Notes: generated from the letters alone by a model not told the origin. Shown: positions 46,491 through 58,535, counted from the first letter of the stretch. The stretch is DNA of 64,000 bases from Piscinibacter sp. (GCA_019635485.1 JAHBZL010000009.1:62001-126000); one strand, 5' to 3'. Translations and numbers: made by a program.

Positions 46491-46892
46491 TCAGCGCGAG
46501 GCGCGCACGTAGTAGCCGTCGCCGTTGTGGAAAGTCACGGCACGCAGGCCGCGCCGGCGCAGGTCGTTGGCCACCTCGTTGGCGCGGCGCATCGTCGCGT
46601 AGGGCCCGTAGGTGCCGTCGCCGGCCACCTGGCCGCCGGTGCCGCCGGTGGCGCTGCAGGCGTCGCCGATCACGCCCTGCACGGTCGGGTTGCCGGCGTA
46701 TCCCCAGGCGCCGTTGCGTGTGTTGAGCCAGTACGCGCCGTCGGGGATTCGCGTGCAGGCCGCGCGGTCCAGGCGCGCCAGCGCGGCAGTGTCCATGCGC
46801 AGGCCGTTCACGTACACGCGGCGCGCAGGTTGGGCCGCGGCGGCCGCGGCGGCGACGCCCAGCAGGGCGGCGGCGAGCTGATGCGGGTGCAT
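46491..46892 (-). CDS. Small exported hypothetical protein with SPOR-like C-terminus
   Basis: A 133-residue protein starting with a signal peptide ([22 protein letters not shown]). The mature part has two Cys (AACTRIPDG, GDACSATGG) that may form a disulfide. The C-terminal 45 residues (GTYGPYATMRRANEVANDL, then VTFHNGDGYYVRA) have the beta-alpha-beta pattern of an SPOR domain, which binds denuded septal glycan. I do not recognise a specific family. It lies on the opposite strand between zipA and ligA, breaking an otherwise usual gene order. Confidence 0.68.
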   Translation of the reverse strand: MHPHQLAAALLGVAAAAAAAQPARRVYVNGLRMDTAALARLDRAACTRIPDGAYWLNTRNGAWGYAGNPTVQGVIGDACSATGGTGGQVAGDGTYGPYATMRRANEVANDLRRRGLRAVTFHNGDGYYVRASR

Positions 46893-46957
46893 GTGGACTC
46901 CTTGGTCCGGGCCCGGTCCGGAGCGCCCGGGAGTCGAGCCCTCTGTATCCAGGATGA

Positions 46958-49830
<2,873 letters not shown>

Positions 49831-49838
49831 GCCGCCGC

Positions 49839-49861
49839 TGGCCCGCCGCAACGGCGGGCCA
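49839..49861. terminator. Strong hairpin after the Nudix gene
   Basis: TGGCCCGCCG (49839-49848) and CGGCGGGCCA (49852-49861) form a perfect 10-bp stem with loop CAA, eight bases after the stop codon. No T-run follows, so it may be a Rho-assisted terminator or a transcript-end stabiliser. Confidence 0.55.
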
Positions 49862-49950
49862 TGGCTCCTTCGGGCGATTCGAGCGCGACAGGCGCTGCGG
49901 ACACTGGCGACCTCGCGCGGCAATCCCGCCGCACGCTGCAAGGACCCTCC

Positions 49951-50340
49951 ATGAAAACCGCCCTGATCCACCTCGCCGCCGGCCTGACCCTGCTGTCCGG
50001 CTGCGCCTCTGTGACCGACGGCACCACGCAGACCGTCGTTTTCAACCTGAGCCCGAAGGAGACGCGCTGCGTCGTCTCGCGCGAGGGCGCGACGCTCGGC
50101 AGCGTCAGCGGCAAGCAGAACACGATCACGATCGGCAAGGGCGCGAAGGACGTGCTGGTGTCCTGCTCGGCACCGGGCTACGACGACGTCACGCAACGCC
50201 TGATCAGCAAGACGCAGACCTCCGGCGTGGTCGGCGGCTTCTTCCTCGACCTGGGCATCACCGACATGATGACCGGCGCGATGTGGAAGTACCCGAACGA
50301 CATCACGATCGTGCTCGAGAAGAGCGAGCGGCGCGGCTGA
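49951..50340 (+). CDS. Small lipoprotein, PEGA-like
   Basis: A 129-residue predicted lipoprotein with lipobox LSGC and Cys18. The mature part has a short beta domain (TTQTVVFNLSPKETRCVV, DVLVSCSAPGYDD) similar to PEGA-type repeats, then a hydrophobic segment (GVVGGFFLDLGITDMMTGAMW) typical of small outer-membrane-associated lipoproteins of unknown function. AAGGAC before the ATG is a fair ribosome site. It is monocistronic. Confidence 0.78.
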   Translation: MKTALIHLAAGLTLLSGCASVTDGTTQTVVFNLSPKETRCVVSREGATLGSVSGKQNTITIGKGAKDVLVSCSAPGYDDVTQRLISKTQTSGVVGGFFLDLGITDMMTGAMWKYPNDITIVLEKSERRG

Positions 50341-50452
50341 TCCCTAGACCGTGGCCCCTAGGGTGCGGCAGCGTTGTCGTACCGGTTGGGGATGATGCTC
50401 GCGGCCTCGGGCGCCCACAGTGGCGGCTCCCTCTTCGACAAGGAGTCGCCGC

Positions 50453-51967
50453 ATGGAACCCAAAGCCCCTCGCAGCCACGGCTACGGCACCGCCGACGCG
50501 CAACCGGTCCGCAGCCAGCTCGTCAAGCCGGGCCGCTTCGGCTTGCTGTTCCCCGAGCTGGCCGATGTCGCCTGGAGCACCGGCGATGCCGCGCGCGACC
50601 TGCAGATCTGCAAGGAACTCGGCGCGGCGATGCATGCGCCGAACCGCAGCCCGGGCGTGATCCCGGCCGGCTTCACGTACTTCGGCCAGTTCGTCGACCA
50701 CGACATCACCTTCGATCCGACCAGCCTCGGCGAGAACGCGGTCGACGTCGGCGACCTGGTCAACTTCCGCACCCCGGCGCTGGACCTGGACAGCCTGTAC
50801 GGCTCGGGTCCGCGCGACCAGCCCTTCATGTACCTGCGCGAGGCGGGTGGCACGGGGCGGCAGTTCCTGGTCGGCCCGGTGGTGCAGCCCGGCGCGGCTG
50901 CGCCCGGCGGCGGCGATGCCCAGGTCGTCGCGCTCGACGGTGCCAGCTACGACCTGCCGCGCAGCTGCGATGGCGTGAACAACCGCACCGCGATCATCGG
51001 CGACAAGCGCAACGACGAGAACCTGATCGTCGCGCAGCTGCACCGCACGCTGCTGCACTTCCACAACGCGGTCTGCCAGCACCTGCCGACGGCCTCGTTC
51101 GCCGACGTGCGCAAGATCGTGGTGCACCACTACCAGCGCATCGTGCTGACGCAGTTCCTGCCGCTGATCTGCGGCCAGGCGGCGGTCGACAAGGCGCTGG
51201 CCGGCCTGGAGTACTACCGCATCGGCCCGGGGGAGCTGGCGGAGCAGCCCTTCATCCCGCTGGAGTTCTCGGGCGCCGCCTACCGCTTCGGCCACAGCAT
51301 GGTGCGCTCCGCGTACGACTTCAACAAGGTGTTCAACCTCGCCGCCGGGCCGGGGCTGTCCAGCTTCCGGCTCGCGTTCACCTTCACCGCCGACGGCGGC
51401 TTCTTCGGCGCACCGCGCTACCCGAGCAACTGGCTGCTCGACTGGCGCCAGTTCTTCGACGGCCTGGGCACGACGCCGCAGATGGCCAGCGCGATCGACG
51501 CGTCGATCTCGGACCAGCTCGTGATCGGCGAGCCGCCCAACGCGACGCCGCTGGCCGAGCTGAACCTGATCCGCGGCGTGCGGCACTACAAGCTGCCGCC
51601 CGGCCAGGCGGTGGCGGCGCGCATGAACATCGCGCCGCTGTCGGTCGAGGCGCTCGAGAGCGGCGCCGGCGGCGACGTGATCCGCCGCCACGGGCTGGCC
51701 AAGTACACGCCGCTGTGGTTCTACCTGCTGAAGGAGGCCGAGGTGCACACGGCCGGCAAGCATCTCGGTCCGGTCGGCGCGACGATCGTCGCCGAGGTGC
51801 TGGTCGGGCTGCTGAAGGACGACCCGGAAAGCGTGCTCAATTACCCCGGCACGCCGAAGCTCGGCAGCGGCGACCGCTTCACGATGGCGGAGCTGTTCAG
51901 GTTCGTCGAGTCCAAGAAGGGCAGCGGCAACATCCCGGCGGCCGGCGTGATCAATCCGCTCGGCTGA
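50453..51967 (+). CDS. Animal-type heme peroxidase
   Basis: A 504-residue protein of the peroxidase-cyclooxygenase superfamily. Distal-side motif FGQFVDHDITFDPT has His83 and the calcium Asp; DLDSLYGSGP is a second calcium loop; the proximal heme ligand is His281 in YRFGHSMVRSAYDFNK; Arg in NRTAIIGDKRNDENLIVAQLH supports the distal pocket. It could oxidise halides or organic substrates with hydrogen peroxide. No signal peptide is visible at the start chosen (AAGGAG eight bases upstream), so it is cytosolic or exported by an unseen route. It converges on the phosphate transporter gene over a strong hairpin. Confidence 0.92.
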   Translation: MEPKAPRSHGYGTADAQPVRSQLVKPGRFGLLFPELADVAWSTGDAARDLQICKELGAAMHAPNRSPGVIPAGFTYFGQFVDHDITFDPTSLGENAVDVGDLVNFRTPALDLDSLYGSGPRDQPFMYLREAGGTGRQFLVGPVVQPGAAAPGGGDAQVVALDGASYDLPRSCDGVNNRTAIIGDKRNDENLIVAQLHRTLLHFHNAVCQHLPTASFADVRKIVVHHYQRIVLTQFLPLICGQAAVDKALAGLEYYRIGPGELAEQPFIPLEFSGAAYRFGHSMVRSAYDFNKVFNLAAGPGLSSFRLAFTFTADGGFFGAPRYPSNWLLDWRQFFDGLGTTPQMASAIDASISDQLVIGEPPNATPLAELNLIRGVRHYKLPPGQAVAARMNIAPLSVEALESGAGGDVIRRHGLAKYTPLWFYLLKEAEVHTAGKHLGPVGATIVAEVLVGLLKDDPESVLNYPGTPKLGSGDRFTMAELFRFVESKKGSGNIPAAGVINPLG

Positions 51968-51974
51968 GCGCGCT

Positions 51975-52005
51975 GCGGCGGCGCCGTCCGGTCCGGCGCC
52001 GCCGC
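51975..52005. terminator. Bidirectional hairpin between convergent genes
   Basis: GCGGCGGCGCCG (51975-51986) and CGGCGCCGCCGC (51994-52005) pair perfectly over 12 bp with a seven-base loop. It sits in the 45-base gap between the peroxidase and Na/Pi cotransporter genes, 7 bases from one stop and 7 from the other, and can serve both transcripts. Confidence 0.65.
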
Positions 52006-52012
52006 CCCGGCC

Positions 52013-53689
52013 TCAGTTGCTGGTGTCGTCCGGCGACAGCGAGGTCAGGCGCGAATGGCGGATGCGCGTCTGCGAGAGCACCCCGGCCGTCTCGAGGATC
52101 GGGTAGGCGATCGAGCAGATGTGCGAGTTGATGCGCTTCAGGTCGCTGATCAGGTCCAGGTGTAGCGAGCTGGTCTCGATGCTCTGCGCGGTGTTGTCCT
52201 GCAGCCGCCCGATGTGCGTCGCCGCGTACTCGTGCTCGAGGTCGCGAAAGCGCGCCTTCTCCTCGAGCAGCTTCTTGGCGTCGCGCACGTGGCCGTCGAG
52301 GAAAACGCTCATCCCGAGCCGGAGGTTGGCCAGCAGCCGCTCGTGCAGGTGGCTGATCTCGGCCAGCCCGGCCTCGGAGAAGCTGCGGCTCTTGCGGATC
52401 TTCTTGTCCTCCACGTCCTGCAGCACGCGCTCGATCACGTCGCCGATCTGCTCCATGTTGATGGTGAACGAGAGGATGTCGGTCCAGCGCCGGCTCTCGC
52501 GTTCGGAGAGCGCCTCGCGCGAGATCTGCGTGAGGTAGAACTTGATCGCCGAGTAGAGCTCGTCGACCGTGTCGTCCATCTTGCGCAGCTGCTCTGCGAG
52601 CACCAGGTCGTTGTGCTTGATGACTGGGAGGATGCCGCGCAGCATGGTCTCGACCACATCGGCCTGGTGCAGTGCCTCGCGCGCCGCGCAGCTGATCGCC
52701 AGCGACGGCGTGGCCAGCGCGACCGGGTCGAGGTGGCGTGGGCGGGTCGAGTCGCCGCGCAGCGTGGGCTCGGGCAGCACTCGCTCGACGAGCCGCCCGA
52801 CGATCGAGGTGAAGCCGATGAACAGCAAGGCCAGCACGAGGTTGAAGCCGAGGTGGAACCAGACCACCTGCTCGTGCACCGCGCCGTGGGTCTCCTGCAG
52901 CAGCACGTGCACCTGGCCGATGAACGGGATCGCGAGGGCCGCGCCCACGCCCTTGAAGATCAGGTTGCCCAGCGGCAGCCGGCGCACCTGCGGGGAGGCG
53001 CCACCGGTGGCCAGCAGCGCCAGGATGCCGCTGCCCAGGTTCGCGCCCAGCACCAGCCCGAGCGCGACCGTGGTCGGCACCATGCCGGAGGTGGCCAGCG
53101 TGGCGGTCAGCAGCACGATGGCGAGGCTGGAGTAGGACAGCACGGTCAGCACCGCGCCGACGACGATGTCCAGCAGGATGTCGTTGGGCAGCGCGACGAT
53201 CAGCGCGCGCATCGCCGGCGACTCGGTCAGCGGCCGCGTCGCGCCGACGATCAGCTGCAGCGCCAGCGTGATCAGGCCCAGGCCGATCAGCACGCGCCCG
53301 ATGCGGCCGACGACGGTGTTCTGGCGCACCGTGAACATTACGACGCCGGCGAAGATCAGCAGCGGCGACAGCCAGGACAGGTCGAACGAGAAGACGACTG
53401 TCATCATCGCCGTGCCGACATCGGCGCCCAGCATGACTGCCAGCGCCGCCGCGGTGCTGACCAGCCCCTTGCCGACGAAGGAGGCGACGATCAGGCAGGT
53501 GGCCGTGCTCGACTGCAGCAGCCCGGTCACGCCCAGCCCGGCGAGCGCCGAGCTGAAGCGGTTGCTGAAGCTGCGCGACAGCACGCCGCGCAGGTTCTCG
53601 CCGAAGGCGCGCAGCATGCCGGTGCGGACCAGGTGCGTGCTCCAGACGAGCAGCGCGATCGCGGCGAGCAGGTTCAGCAGGTGGATCAT
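52013..53689 (-). CDS. Na/Pi cotransporter family protein with PhoU-like C-terminal domain
   Basis: A 558-residue membrane protein. Residues 1-320 hold eight to ten membrane helices with the QSST motif of the NptA family (GLLQSSTATCLIV, Gln59-Ser60-Ser61) and its inverted repeat partner (SYSSLAIVLLTATLA). Residues 340-530 are two helical PhoU-like units (EALHQADVVETMLRGI, DDTVDELYSAIKFYL), so transport and phosphate sensing are fused in one chain, as in YjbB-like proteins. It imports or exports phosphate with sodium. It lies 9 bases downstream of the IclR gene and on the same strand. Confidence 0.93.
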   Translation of the reverse strand: MIHLLNLLAAIALLVWSTHLVRTGMLRAFGENLRGVLSRSFSNRFSSALAGLGVTGLLQSSTATCLIVASFVGKGLVSTAAALAVMLGADVGTAMMTVVFSFDLSWLSPLLIFAGVVMFTVRQNTVVGRIGRVLIGLGLITLALQLIVGATRPLTESPAMRALIVALPNDILLDIVVGAVLTVLSYSSLAIVLLTATLATSGMVPTTVALGLVLGANLGSGILALLATGGASPQVRRLPLGNLIFKGVGAALAIPFIGQVHVLLQETHGAVHEQVVWFHLGFNLVLALLFIGFTSIVGRLVERVLPEPTLRGDSTRPRHLDPVALATPSLAISCAAREALHQADVVETMLRGILPVIKHNDLVLAEQLRKMDDTVDELYSAIKFYLTQISREALSERESRRWTDILSFTINMEQIGDVIERVLQDVEDKKIRKSRSFSEAGLAEISHLHERLLANLRLGMSVFLDGHVRDAKKLLEEKARFRDLEHEYAATHIGRLQDNTAQSIETSSLHLDLISDLKRINSHICSIAYPILETAGVLSQTRIRHSRLTSLSPDDTSN

Positions 53690-53698
53690 CGCTGTCGG

Positions 53699-54505
53699 TC
53701 AGGCCTTCATCTGCAGCATGCGCGAGATCTGCGCGGCTGCCTGTTGCAGCCTTGGCAGGAATCGTTCCACCATGGCCGCCGACGGGGTGCGCAGCACCTG
53801 GCCGCTGACGTTCATCGCCGCGATCGCCCGGCCGGCGCGGTCGCGGATGGGCACCGACAGGGAGACGAGACCTTCTTCCAGCTCCTGGTCGACCAGGCAC
53901 CAGCCCTGCGCGCGGACCCGCTCGAGTTCGTCGCCGAATCGTCCCGGATCGGTGATCGTGCGGCCGGTGTAGGCGGTCAGCGGGTGGCGGCGCAGCAGGT
54001 CCTGCAGCGCCGCGCCGGGCAGTTCGGCCAGCAGCGTGCGGCCCATCGACGTGGCGGTGGCGGGCAGGCGGCTGCCGATGCCGAGGTTGATGCTCATGAT
54101 CTTGTGCGTCGGGATGCGCAGCACGTAGACGATGTCGGCACCGTCCAGCACCGCGGCCGAGCACGACTCCTTGACGTCGGCGACCAGCGCCTCCATCACC
54201 GGCTCGGCCAGGTTCCACAGCGGCAGCGAGGAGAGGTAGGCAAAGCCGAGGTCGAGGATCTTGGCGGTCAGGCTGAACTGGCGGCCCTGGCTGCTGACGT
54301 AGCCGAGCGACTCCAGCGTCAGCAGGATGCGCCGGGCGCCGGCGCGCGTCAGCCCGGTGCGCTGGGCCACTTCCGACAGCGTCTGCTGCGGCGCGCGCGC
54401 GCTGAAGGAGCGGATCACCGCCAGCCCGCGGGCGAACGACTGCACGTAGGCATCGCCCGGGCGTGGCGGGGCGTCTGCAGCGACGGCGGTGTCGGACTCG
54501 GGCAT
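53699..54505 (-). CDS. IclR-family transcriptional regulator (PcaR/PcaU-like)
   Basis: A 268-residue regulator. The winged helix-turn-helix occupies residues 20-85 (VQSFARGLAVIRSF, TLSEVAQRTGLTRAGARRILLTLESLGYV) and the effector domain 95-265 (DGADIVYVLRIPTHKIMSINLGIGSRLPATATSMGR is in two conserved stretches, then SVPIRDRAGRAIAAMNVSG). These segments are typical of IclR members that control aromatic-acid pathways (PcaR, PcaU, PobR). No such pathway is nearby, so its target is distant or is the phosphate transporter gene 9 bases downstream. Confidence 0.9.
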   Translation of the reverse strand: MPESDTAVAADAPPRPGDAYVQSFARGLAVIRSFSARAPQQTLSEVAQRTGLTRAGARRILLTLESLGYVSSQGRQFSLTAKILDLGFAYLSSLPLWNLAEPVMEALVADVKESCSAAVLDGADIVYVLRIPTHKIMSINLGIGSRLPATATSMGRTLLAELPGAALQDLLRRHPLTAYTGRTITDPGRFGDELERVRAQGWCLVDQELEEGLVSLSVPIRDRAGRAIAAMNVSGQVLRTPSAAMVERFLPRLQQAAAQISRMLQMKA

Positions 54506-54676
54506 GGCGGCAGTCTATCGCCAGCGCCCGGTGCCGCCGGGGCCCCGGCCGGCGGCCGCGACAAGGTTTCGAACACCCCGTGGGAAGGCGGCTCCGGACC
54601 GCGCAGGGGAATCGGCTCGGGCGTGGCGGAGTTGGGTACGATCGCGCCGCTTTGGTACTTCCGCAGGAGCTAGCGC

Positions 54677-55492
54677 ATGGCGATGGACGTGGTCGACTTC
54701 GAGGTCAAGGGTTCGGAAATGCAGTTCGTCGAGGTTGAACTCGACCCCGGGGAGGCGGCCGTCGGCGAGGCCGGCAGCCTGATGTTCATGGACGCCGGGA
54801 TCCAGATGGACACCGTGTTCGGCGACGGCTCGCAGAACCAGAGCGGCGGCTTCTTCGGCAAGCTGCTGGGTGCCGGCAAGCGGCTGGTCACCGGCGAATC
54901 GCTGTTCACCACGGTCTACACGAACCAGGGCAACAGCAAGCTGCGCGTCGCCTTCGCGGCCCCGTACCCCGGCAAGATCCTGCCGATGGACCTGGCCAAG
55001 CTCGGCGGCACGCTGATCTGCCAGAAGGACGCCTTCCTGTGCGCGGCGCGCGGCGTGTCGCTGGGCATCTACTTCCAGCAGAAGCTCTCGGTCGGCTTCT
55101 TCGGCGGCGAGGGCTTCATCATGCAGAAGCTCGAGGGCAATGGCCTGGCCTTCGTGCACGCCGGCGGCACCGTCGTGCGGCGCGACCTGCAGGCGGGCCA
55201 GACGCTGATGATCGACACCGGCTGCGTGGTGGCCTTCACGCCGAACGTGAACTTCGAGATCCAGTACGTCGGCAAGATCAAGACCGCGCTGTTCGGCGGC
55301 GAAGGCCTGTTCTTCGCGAAGATCACCGGCCCGGGCACGGTGTGGCTGCAGAGCCTGCCGTTCTCGCGCCTGGCGTCGCGCGTGTTCGCGGCCGCGCCGC
55401 AGCGCGGCGGCTCGCGCGAGGAGGGCTCGGTGCTCGGCGGCTTCGGCGCCGGCGGGCTGCTCGGCGGCGTGCTCGGAGGCGACGACGAATAG
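54677..55492 (+). CDS. AIM24/TIGR00266-family protein
   Basis: A 271-residue all-beta protein of the AIM24 family (bacterial YeaE/TIGR00266 type). Signatures are [46 protein letters not shown] (in two pieces), [20 protein letters not shown] and the Gly-rich C-terminus (residues 255-271). Function is unknown; structures show a double beta-helix-like barrel. GGAGCT precedes the ATG at 54677. The next gene seems to begin in or right after its stop. Confidence 0.9.
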   Translation: MAMDVVDFEVKGSEMQFVEVELDPGEAAVGEAGSLMFMDAGIQMDTVFGDGSQNQSGGFFGKLLGAGKRLVTGESLFTTVYTNQGNSKLRVAFAAPYPGKILPMDLAKLGGTLICQKDAFLCAARGVSLGIYFQQKLSVGFFGGEGFIMQKLEGNGLAFVHAGGTVVRRDLQAGQTLMIDTGCVVAFTPNVNFEIQYVGKIKTALFGGEGLFFAKITGPGTVWLQSLPFSRLASRVFAAAPQRGGSREEGSVLGGFGAGGLLGGVLGGDDE

Positions 55493-55502
55493 GTTCCCGT
55501 TC

Positions 55503-56291
55503 CTGCGGACGGCGCTGCTGGCGCTGCTGCTGCCGCTGGCGTCGGCCGCCGCGCCAGCCGGCCCGACGGCGAGCCCGGTCGAGCTCGAGCAGCTGACCTG
55601 GACCGAGCTGCGCGACCGCGTCGCCGGCGGTGCGACCACCGCGCTCGTGCCGATCGGCGGCACGGAGCAGAACGGCCCGCACATGGTGCTCGGCAAGCAC
55701 AACGTGCGTGTGCGCGTGCTGGCCGGCCGCATCGCGCAGCAGCTGGGCGACGCGCTGGTGGCACCGGTGCTCGCCTACGTGCCGGAGGGCCGCATCGACC
55801 CGCCGGTCGCGCACATGCGCTGGCCGGGCACGATCTCGATCCCCGAGGCGGCGTTCGAGGCGCTGCTGGACGGCACCGCGCGCAGCCTCTGCCGGCACGG
55901 TTTCCGCGACGTCGTGTTGCTGCCGGACCACGGCGGCTACCTCAAAAGTCTCGAACGTGTCGCGGCGCGTCCCGGGCGCCCGGCCGGCTGCCGGGTGCAC
56001 GCGCTGACCGACTACTATCGTGTGACGCAGGAGGTGTACGTCGACGCGCTGAAAGCGCGCGGCTACACGGCCGACGAGATCGGCAGCCACGCCGGCCTGG
56101 CGGACACCGCGCTGGCCCTGGCAGTCGACCCGAGCCTTGTCCGGGGCGACCGCCTCGGGCAGCCAGCGGGCCGGAGCGACGGTGTTGTCGGCGATCCGCG
56201 CCGCGCGAGCGTTGAGCTCGGACGCATCGGAGCCGACCAGGTCGTGGCGCGCTCCGTGGCGGCGATCCGCGCCTTGACGCGCGGCAAATGA
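55503..56291 (+). CDS. Creatininase-family amidohydrolase, exported, start codon unclear
   Basis: The frame encodes a creatininase-fold metal amidohydrolase: LTWTELRDRV, LVPIGGTEQNGPHMVLGKHN (metal site), PVLAYVPEGRIDPP, HMRWPGTISIPEAAFEALL, DVVLLPDHGGYL and IGSHAGLADTALAL. Family members hydrolyse creatinine or cyclic formamides. A Leu/Ala-rich signal peptide (FLRTALLALLLPLASAAAPAG) precedes the domain in the same frame, but there is no ATG, GTG or TTG there; the first GTG (55647) would cut into the conserved core. I give CTG 55503 as a tentative start. A stop of AIM24 lies 11 bases upstream. Confidence 0.7.
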   Translation: MRTALLALLLPLASAAAPAGPTASPVELEQLTWTELRDRVAGGATTALVPIGGTEQNGPHMVLGKHNVRVRVLAGRIAQQLGDALVAPVLAYVPEGRIDPPVAHMRWPGTISIPEAAFEALLDGTARSLCRHGFRDVVLLPDHGGYLKSLERVAARPGRPAGCRVHALTDYYRVTQEVYVDALKARGYTADEIGSHAGLADTALALAVDPSLVRGDRLGQPAGRSDGVVGDPRRASVELGRIGADQVVARSVAAIRALTRGK

Positions 56292-56308
56292 GGCATTCGA
56301 GGAGTCAC

Positions 56309-57634
56309 ATGGAAGGCAGGATGTTGGTGGCCCGGGCGGCGCGGCGCGCGGGGCCCTGGTTCGCGGTGCTCGGCGCCGCAGCGGCGCTGGCCGGGGTGGT
56401 GCTGGAGTCGGCAGCGCAGTCGTCGACACCGCCGGCGGCCGCCTCGGCGGCGGTTGCGCCGCGCGGCGTGACGGTGGCGCTGGCCGGCATGCCGCCGGTG
56501 ATCGACGGCGCCAACCTGTACAGCGAGACCGGCGCCGGCCGCTTCAGCGAGGCCGTGCGCGGCGATCTCGAGCGCATCTACGTGCCCAACCTGCGCTCCG
56601 GCGACGTCTACGTGGTGGACCCGCAGGCGATGAAGGTGGTCGACCGCTTCAAGGTCGGCATCGGCCCGCAGCACATCGTGCCGTCCTGGGACCTGCGCAC
56701 GTTGTGGGTCACCAACAATGCCGAAGGCCGCACGGACGGCAGCCTGACGCCGATCGACCCGAAGACCGGCAAGCCGGGCAAGGCGGTGATGGTCGACGAC
56801 CCGTACAACATGTACTTCACGCCGGACGGCAAGTCCGCGATCGTGGTGGCCGAGGCCCGCAAGCGGCTCGACTTCCGCGACCCGAAGACGATGGCGGCGC
56901 AGTACTCGATCGACGTGCCGGGCTGCCCGGGCGTCAACCACGCCGACTTCGCGATCGACGGCCGCTTCGCGATCTTCACCTGCGAGTTCACCGGGGCGCT
57001 GGTCAAGGTCGACCTGGTCGAGCGCAAGGTGCTGGGGTACCTGAAGCTGTCGATGCCGAGCACGCGCTTCAAGGAGGCGGTGGCGCCGCGCGGCGCGCCC
57101 GGCAAGGTCTGGGAACCGGGGCCGACCGAGGTGTGCACGCTCGAGCGCGGCATGCCGCAGGACATCCGCAGTTCGCCGGACGGCAGGCGCTTCTACATCG
57201 CCGACATGCACGCCGACGGCGTGCACGTCGTCGATGGCGCCTCGTTCACCAAGGTGGGCTTCATTTCCACCGGCGTGGGCGCGCATGGCCTGTACCCGAG
57301 CCGCGACGGGCGGCAGCTCTACGTGGCCAACCGCGGATCGCACAAGATCCATGGCCCGAAGAACGGCGACGGCAGCGTCTCGGTGATCGACTTCGCGACC
57401 GAGAAGGTGGTCGCCCGCTGGGGCGTGCCCGGCGGCGGCAGCCCGGACATGGGCAACGTCAGCGCCGACGGCAGGTTCCTGTGGCTCGCGGCGCGCTACG
57501 ACGACGTGATCTACCGGTTCGATGTCGCCAGTGGCGACGTGAAGCAGATCAAGGTCGGCGCCGAGCCGCACGGGCTGACCGTCTGGCCGCAGCCGGGGCG
57601 CTACTCGCTCGGCCACACCGGGAACCTGCGCTGA
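56309..57634 (+). CDS. YncE-like beta-propeller protein, exported
   Basis: A 441-residue protein with an N-terminal signal peptide ([29 protein letters not shown] is basic then hydrophobic) and a seven-bladed YVTN/YncE-type propeller. Repeated blade text includes VYVVDPQAMKVVDRFKVG, MYFTPDGKSAIVVAEA, FYIADMHADGVHVVD, LYVANRGSHKI, VSVIDFATEKVVARW. AGGAG six bases before the ATG at 56309 decides this start over an ATG at 56288 that overlaps the creatininase stop. Role: periplasmic binding or scaffolding, often with metal or cofactor enzymes; the sequence does not name the partner. Confidence 0.85.
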   Translation: MEGRMLVARAARRAGPWFAVLGAAAALAGVVLESAAQSSTPPAAASAAVAPRGVTVALAGMPPVIDGANLYSETGAGRFSEAVRGDLERIYVPNLRSGDVYVVDPQAMKVVDRFKVGIGPQHIVPSWDLRTLWVTNNAEGRTDGSLTPIDPKTGKPGKAVMVDDPYNMYFTPDGKSAIVVAEARKRLDFRDPKTMAAQYSIDVPGCPGVNHADFAIDGRFAIFTCEFTGALVKVDLVERKVLGYLKLSMPSTRFKEAVAPRGAPGKVWEPGPTEVCTLERGMPQDIRSSPDGRRFYIADMHADGVHVVDGASFTKVGFISTGVGAHGLYPSRDGRQLYVANRGSHKIHGPKNGDGSVSVIDFATEKVVARWGVPGGGSPDMGNVSADGRFLWLAARYDDVIYRFDVASGDVKQIKVGAEPHGLTVWPQPGRYSLGHTGNLR

Positions 57635-57674
57635 TCCGCACGCCCGGCGCGCGCCTGGACGAGAATCGGCGCCG

Positions 57675-58535
57675 ATGAAGCTGCTGCTCGACGCGTTCTG
57701 GCGCGCCGTCGCCTACTGCCTGCACCCGCGGGTGATCGCGCTGTCGCTGCTGCCGCTGGTGTTGATGGTCGCGGCCGCCCTCGCGCTGGGCTACTTCTTC
57801 TGGGACGCCGCGATCGATGCCGTCAACGCCGCGCTGGACGGCTGGTCGCTCGTGAACGCGCTGTTCGCGTGGCTCGACCGGTTCGGCCTGGCCGGGCTGA
57901 AGTCGGGGCTGGCGCCGCTGGTCATCGTGTTCCTCGCCACGCCGGTGATCGTGATCGTCGCGCTGCTGGCCGTCGCCGCGCTCATGACGCCGGCAATGCT
58001 GGGCCTGGTCGCCCGGCGCCGCTTTCCCGCGCTCGAGCGCAAGCACGGCGGCTCGCTGCTGGCCGGCTCGCTCGGTGCGCTGCTGGCGACGCTGGTGGCA
58101 CTGCTCGTGCTGGTCGTGTCGATCCCGCTGTGGCTCGTGCCGCCGCTCGCGCTGGTCATCCCGCCGCTGGTGTGGGGCTGGCTCGCCTACCGCGTGCTGA
58201 GCTACGACGTGCTGGCCGAACACGCCAGCCGCGAGGAGCGGCTCGCGCTGATCGGCACGCACCGCTGGCCGCTGCTGGGCATCGGCGTGCTGACCGGCTA
58301 CCTCGGAGCCGCGCCCAGCCTGGTGTGGGCCTCGGGGGTGCTGTTCGTCGCGTTGGCGCCGGTGCTGGTGCCGGCCGCCATCTGGATCTACACCTTGGTG
58401 TTCGCCTTCGCCGCGCTGTGGTTCGCGCACTACTGCCTGGCCGCGCTGCAGGCCCAGCGGGACGCCGCGCCCGGCCTGCTTCCACCACTGAACCCGCTGC
58501 CGGCCGTGCCGGCGGCCCTGCTGCCACCGCCATGA
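57675..58535 (+). CDS. EI24-domain integral membrane protein (CysZ-like)
   Basis: A 286-residue membrane protein of the EI24/CysZ superfamily with about seven hydrophobic segments (for example [39 protein letters not shown]). The motif [17 protein letters not shown] in the loop near residue 175 is typical of bacterial EI24 proteins. CysZ carries sulfate, but there is no cysteine-synthesis gene nearby, so the substrate is open. The last four bases overlap the next start (ATGA). Confidence 0.85.
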   Translation: MKLLLDAFWRAVAYCLHPRVIALSLLPLVLMVAAALALGYFFWDAAIDAVNAALDGWSLVNALFAWLDRFGLAGLKSGLAPLVIVFLATPVIVIVALLAVAALMTPAMLGLVARRRFPALERKHGGSLLAGSLGALLATLVALLVLVVSIPLWLVPPLALVIPPLVWGWLAYRVLSYDVLAEHASREERLALIGTHRWPLLGIGVLTGYLGAAPSLVWASGVLFVALAPVLVPAAIWIYTLVFAFAALWFAHYCLAALQAQRDAAPGLLPPLNPLPAVPAALLPPP

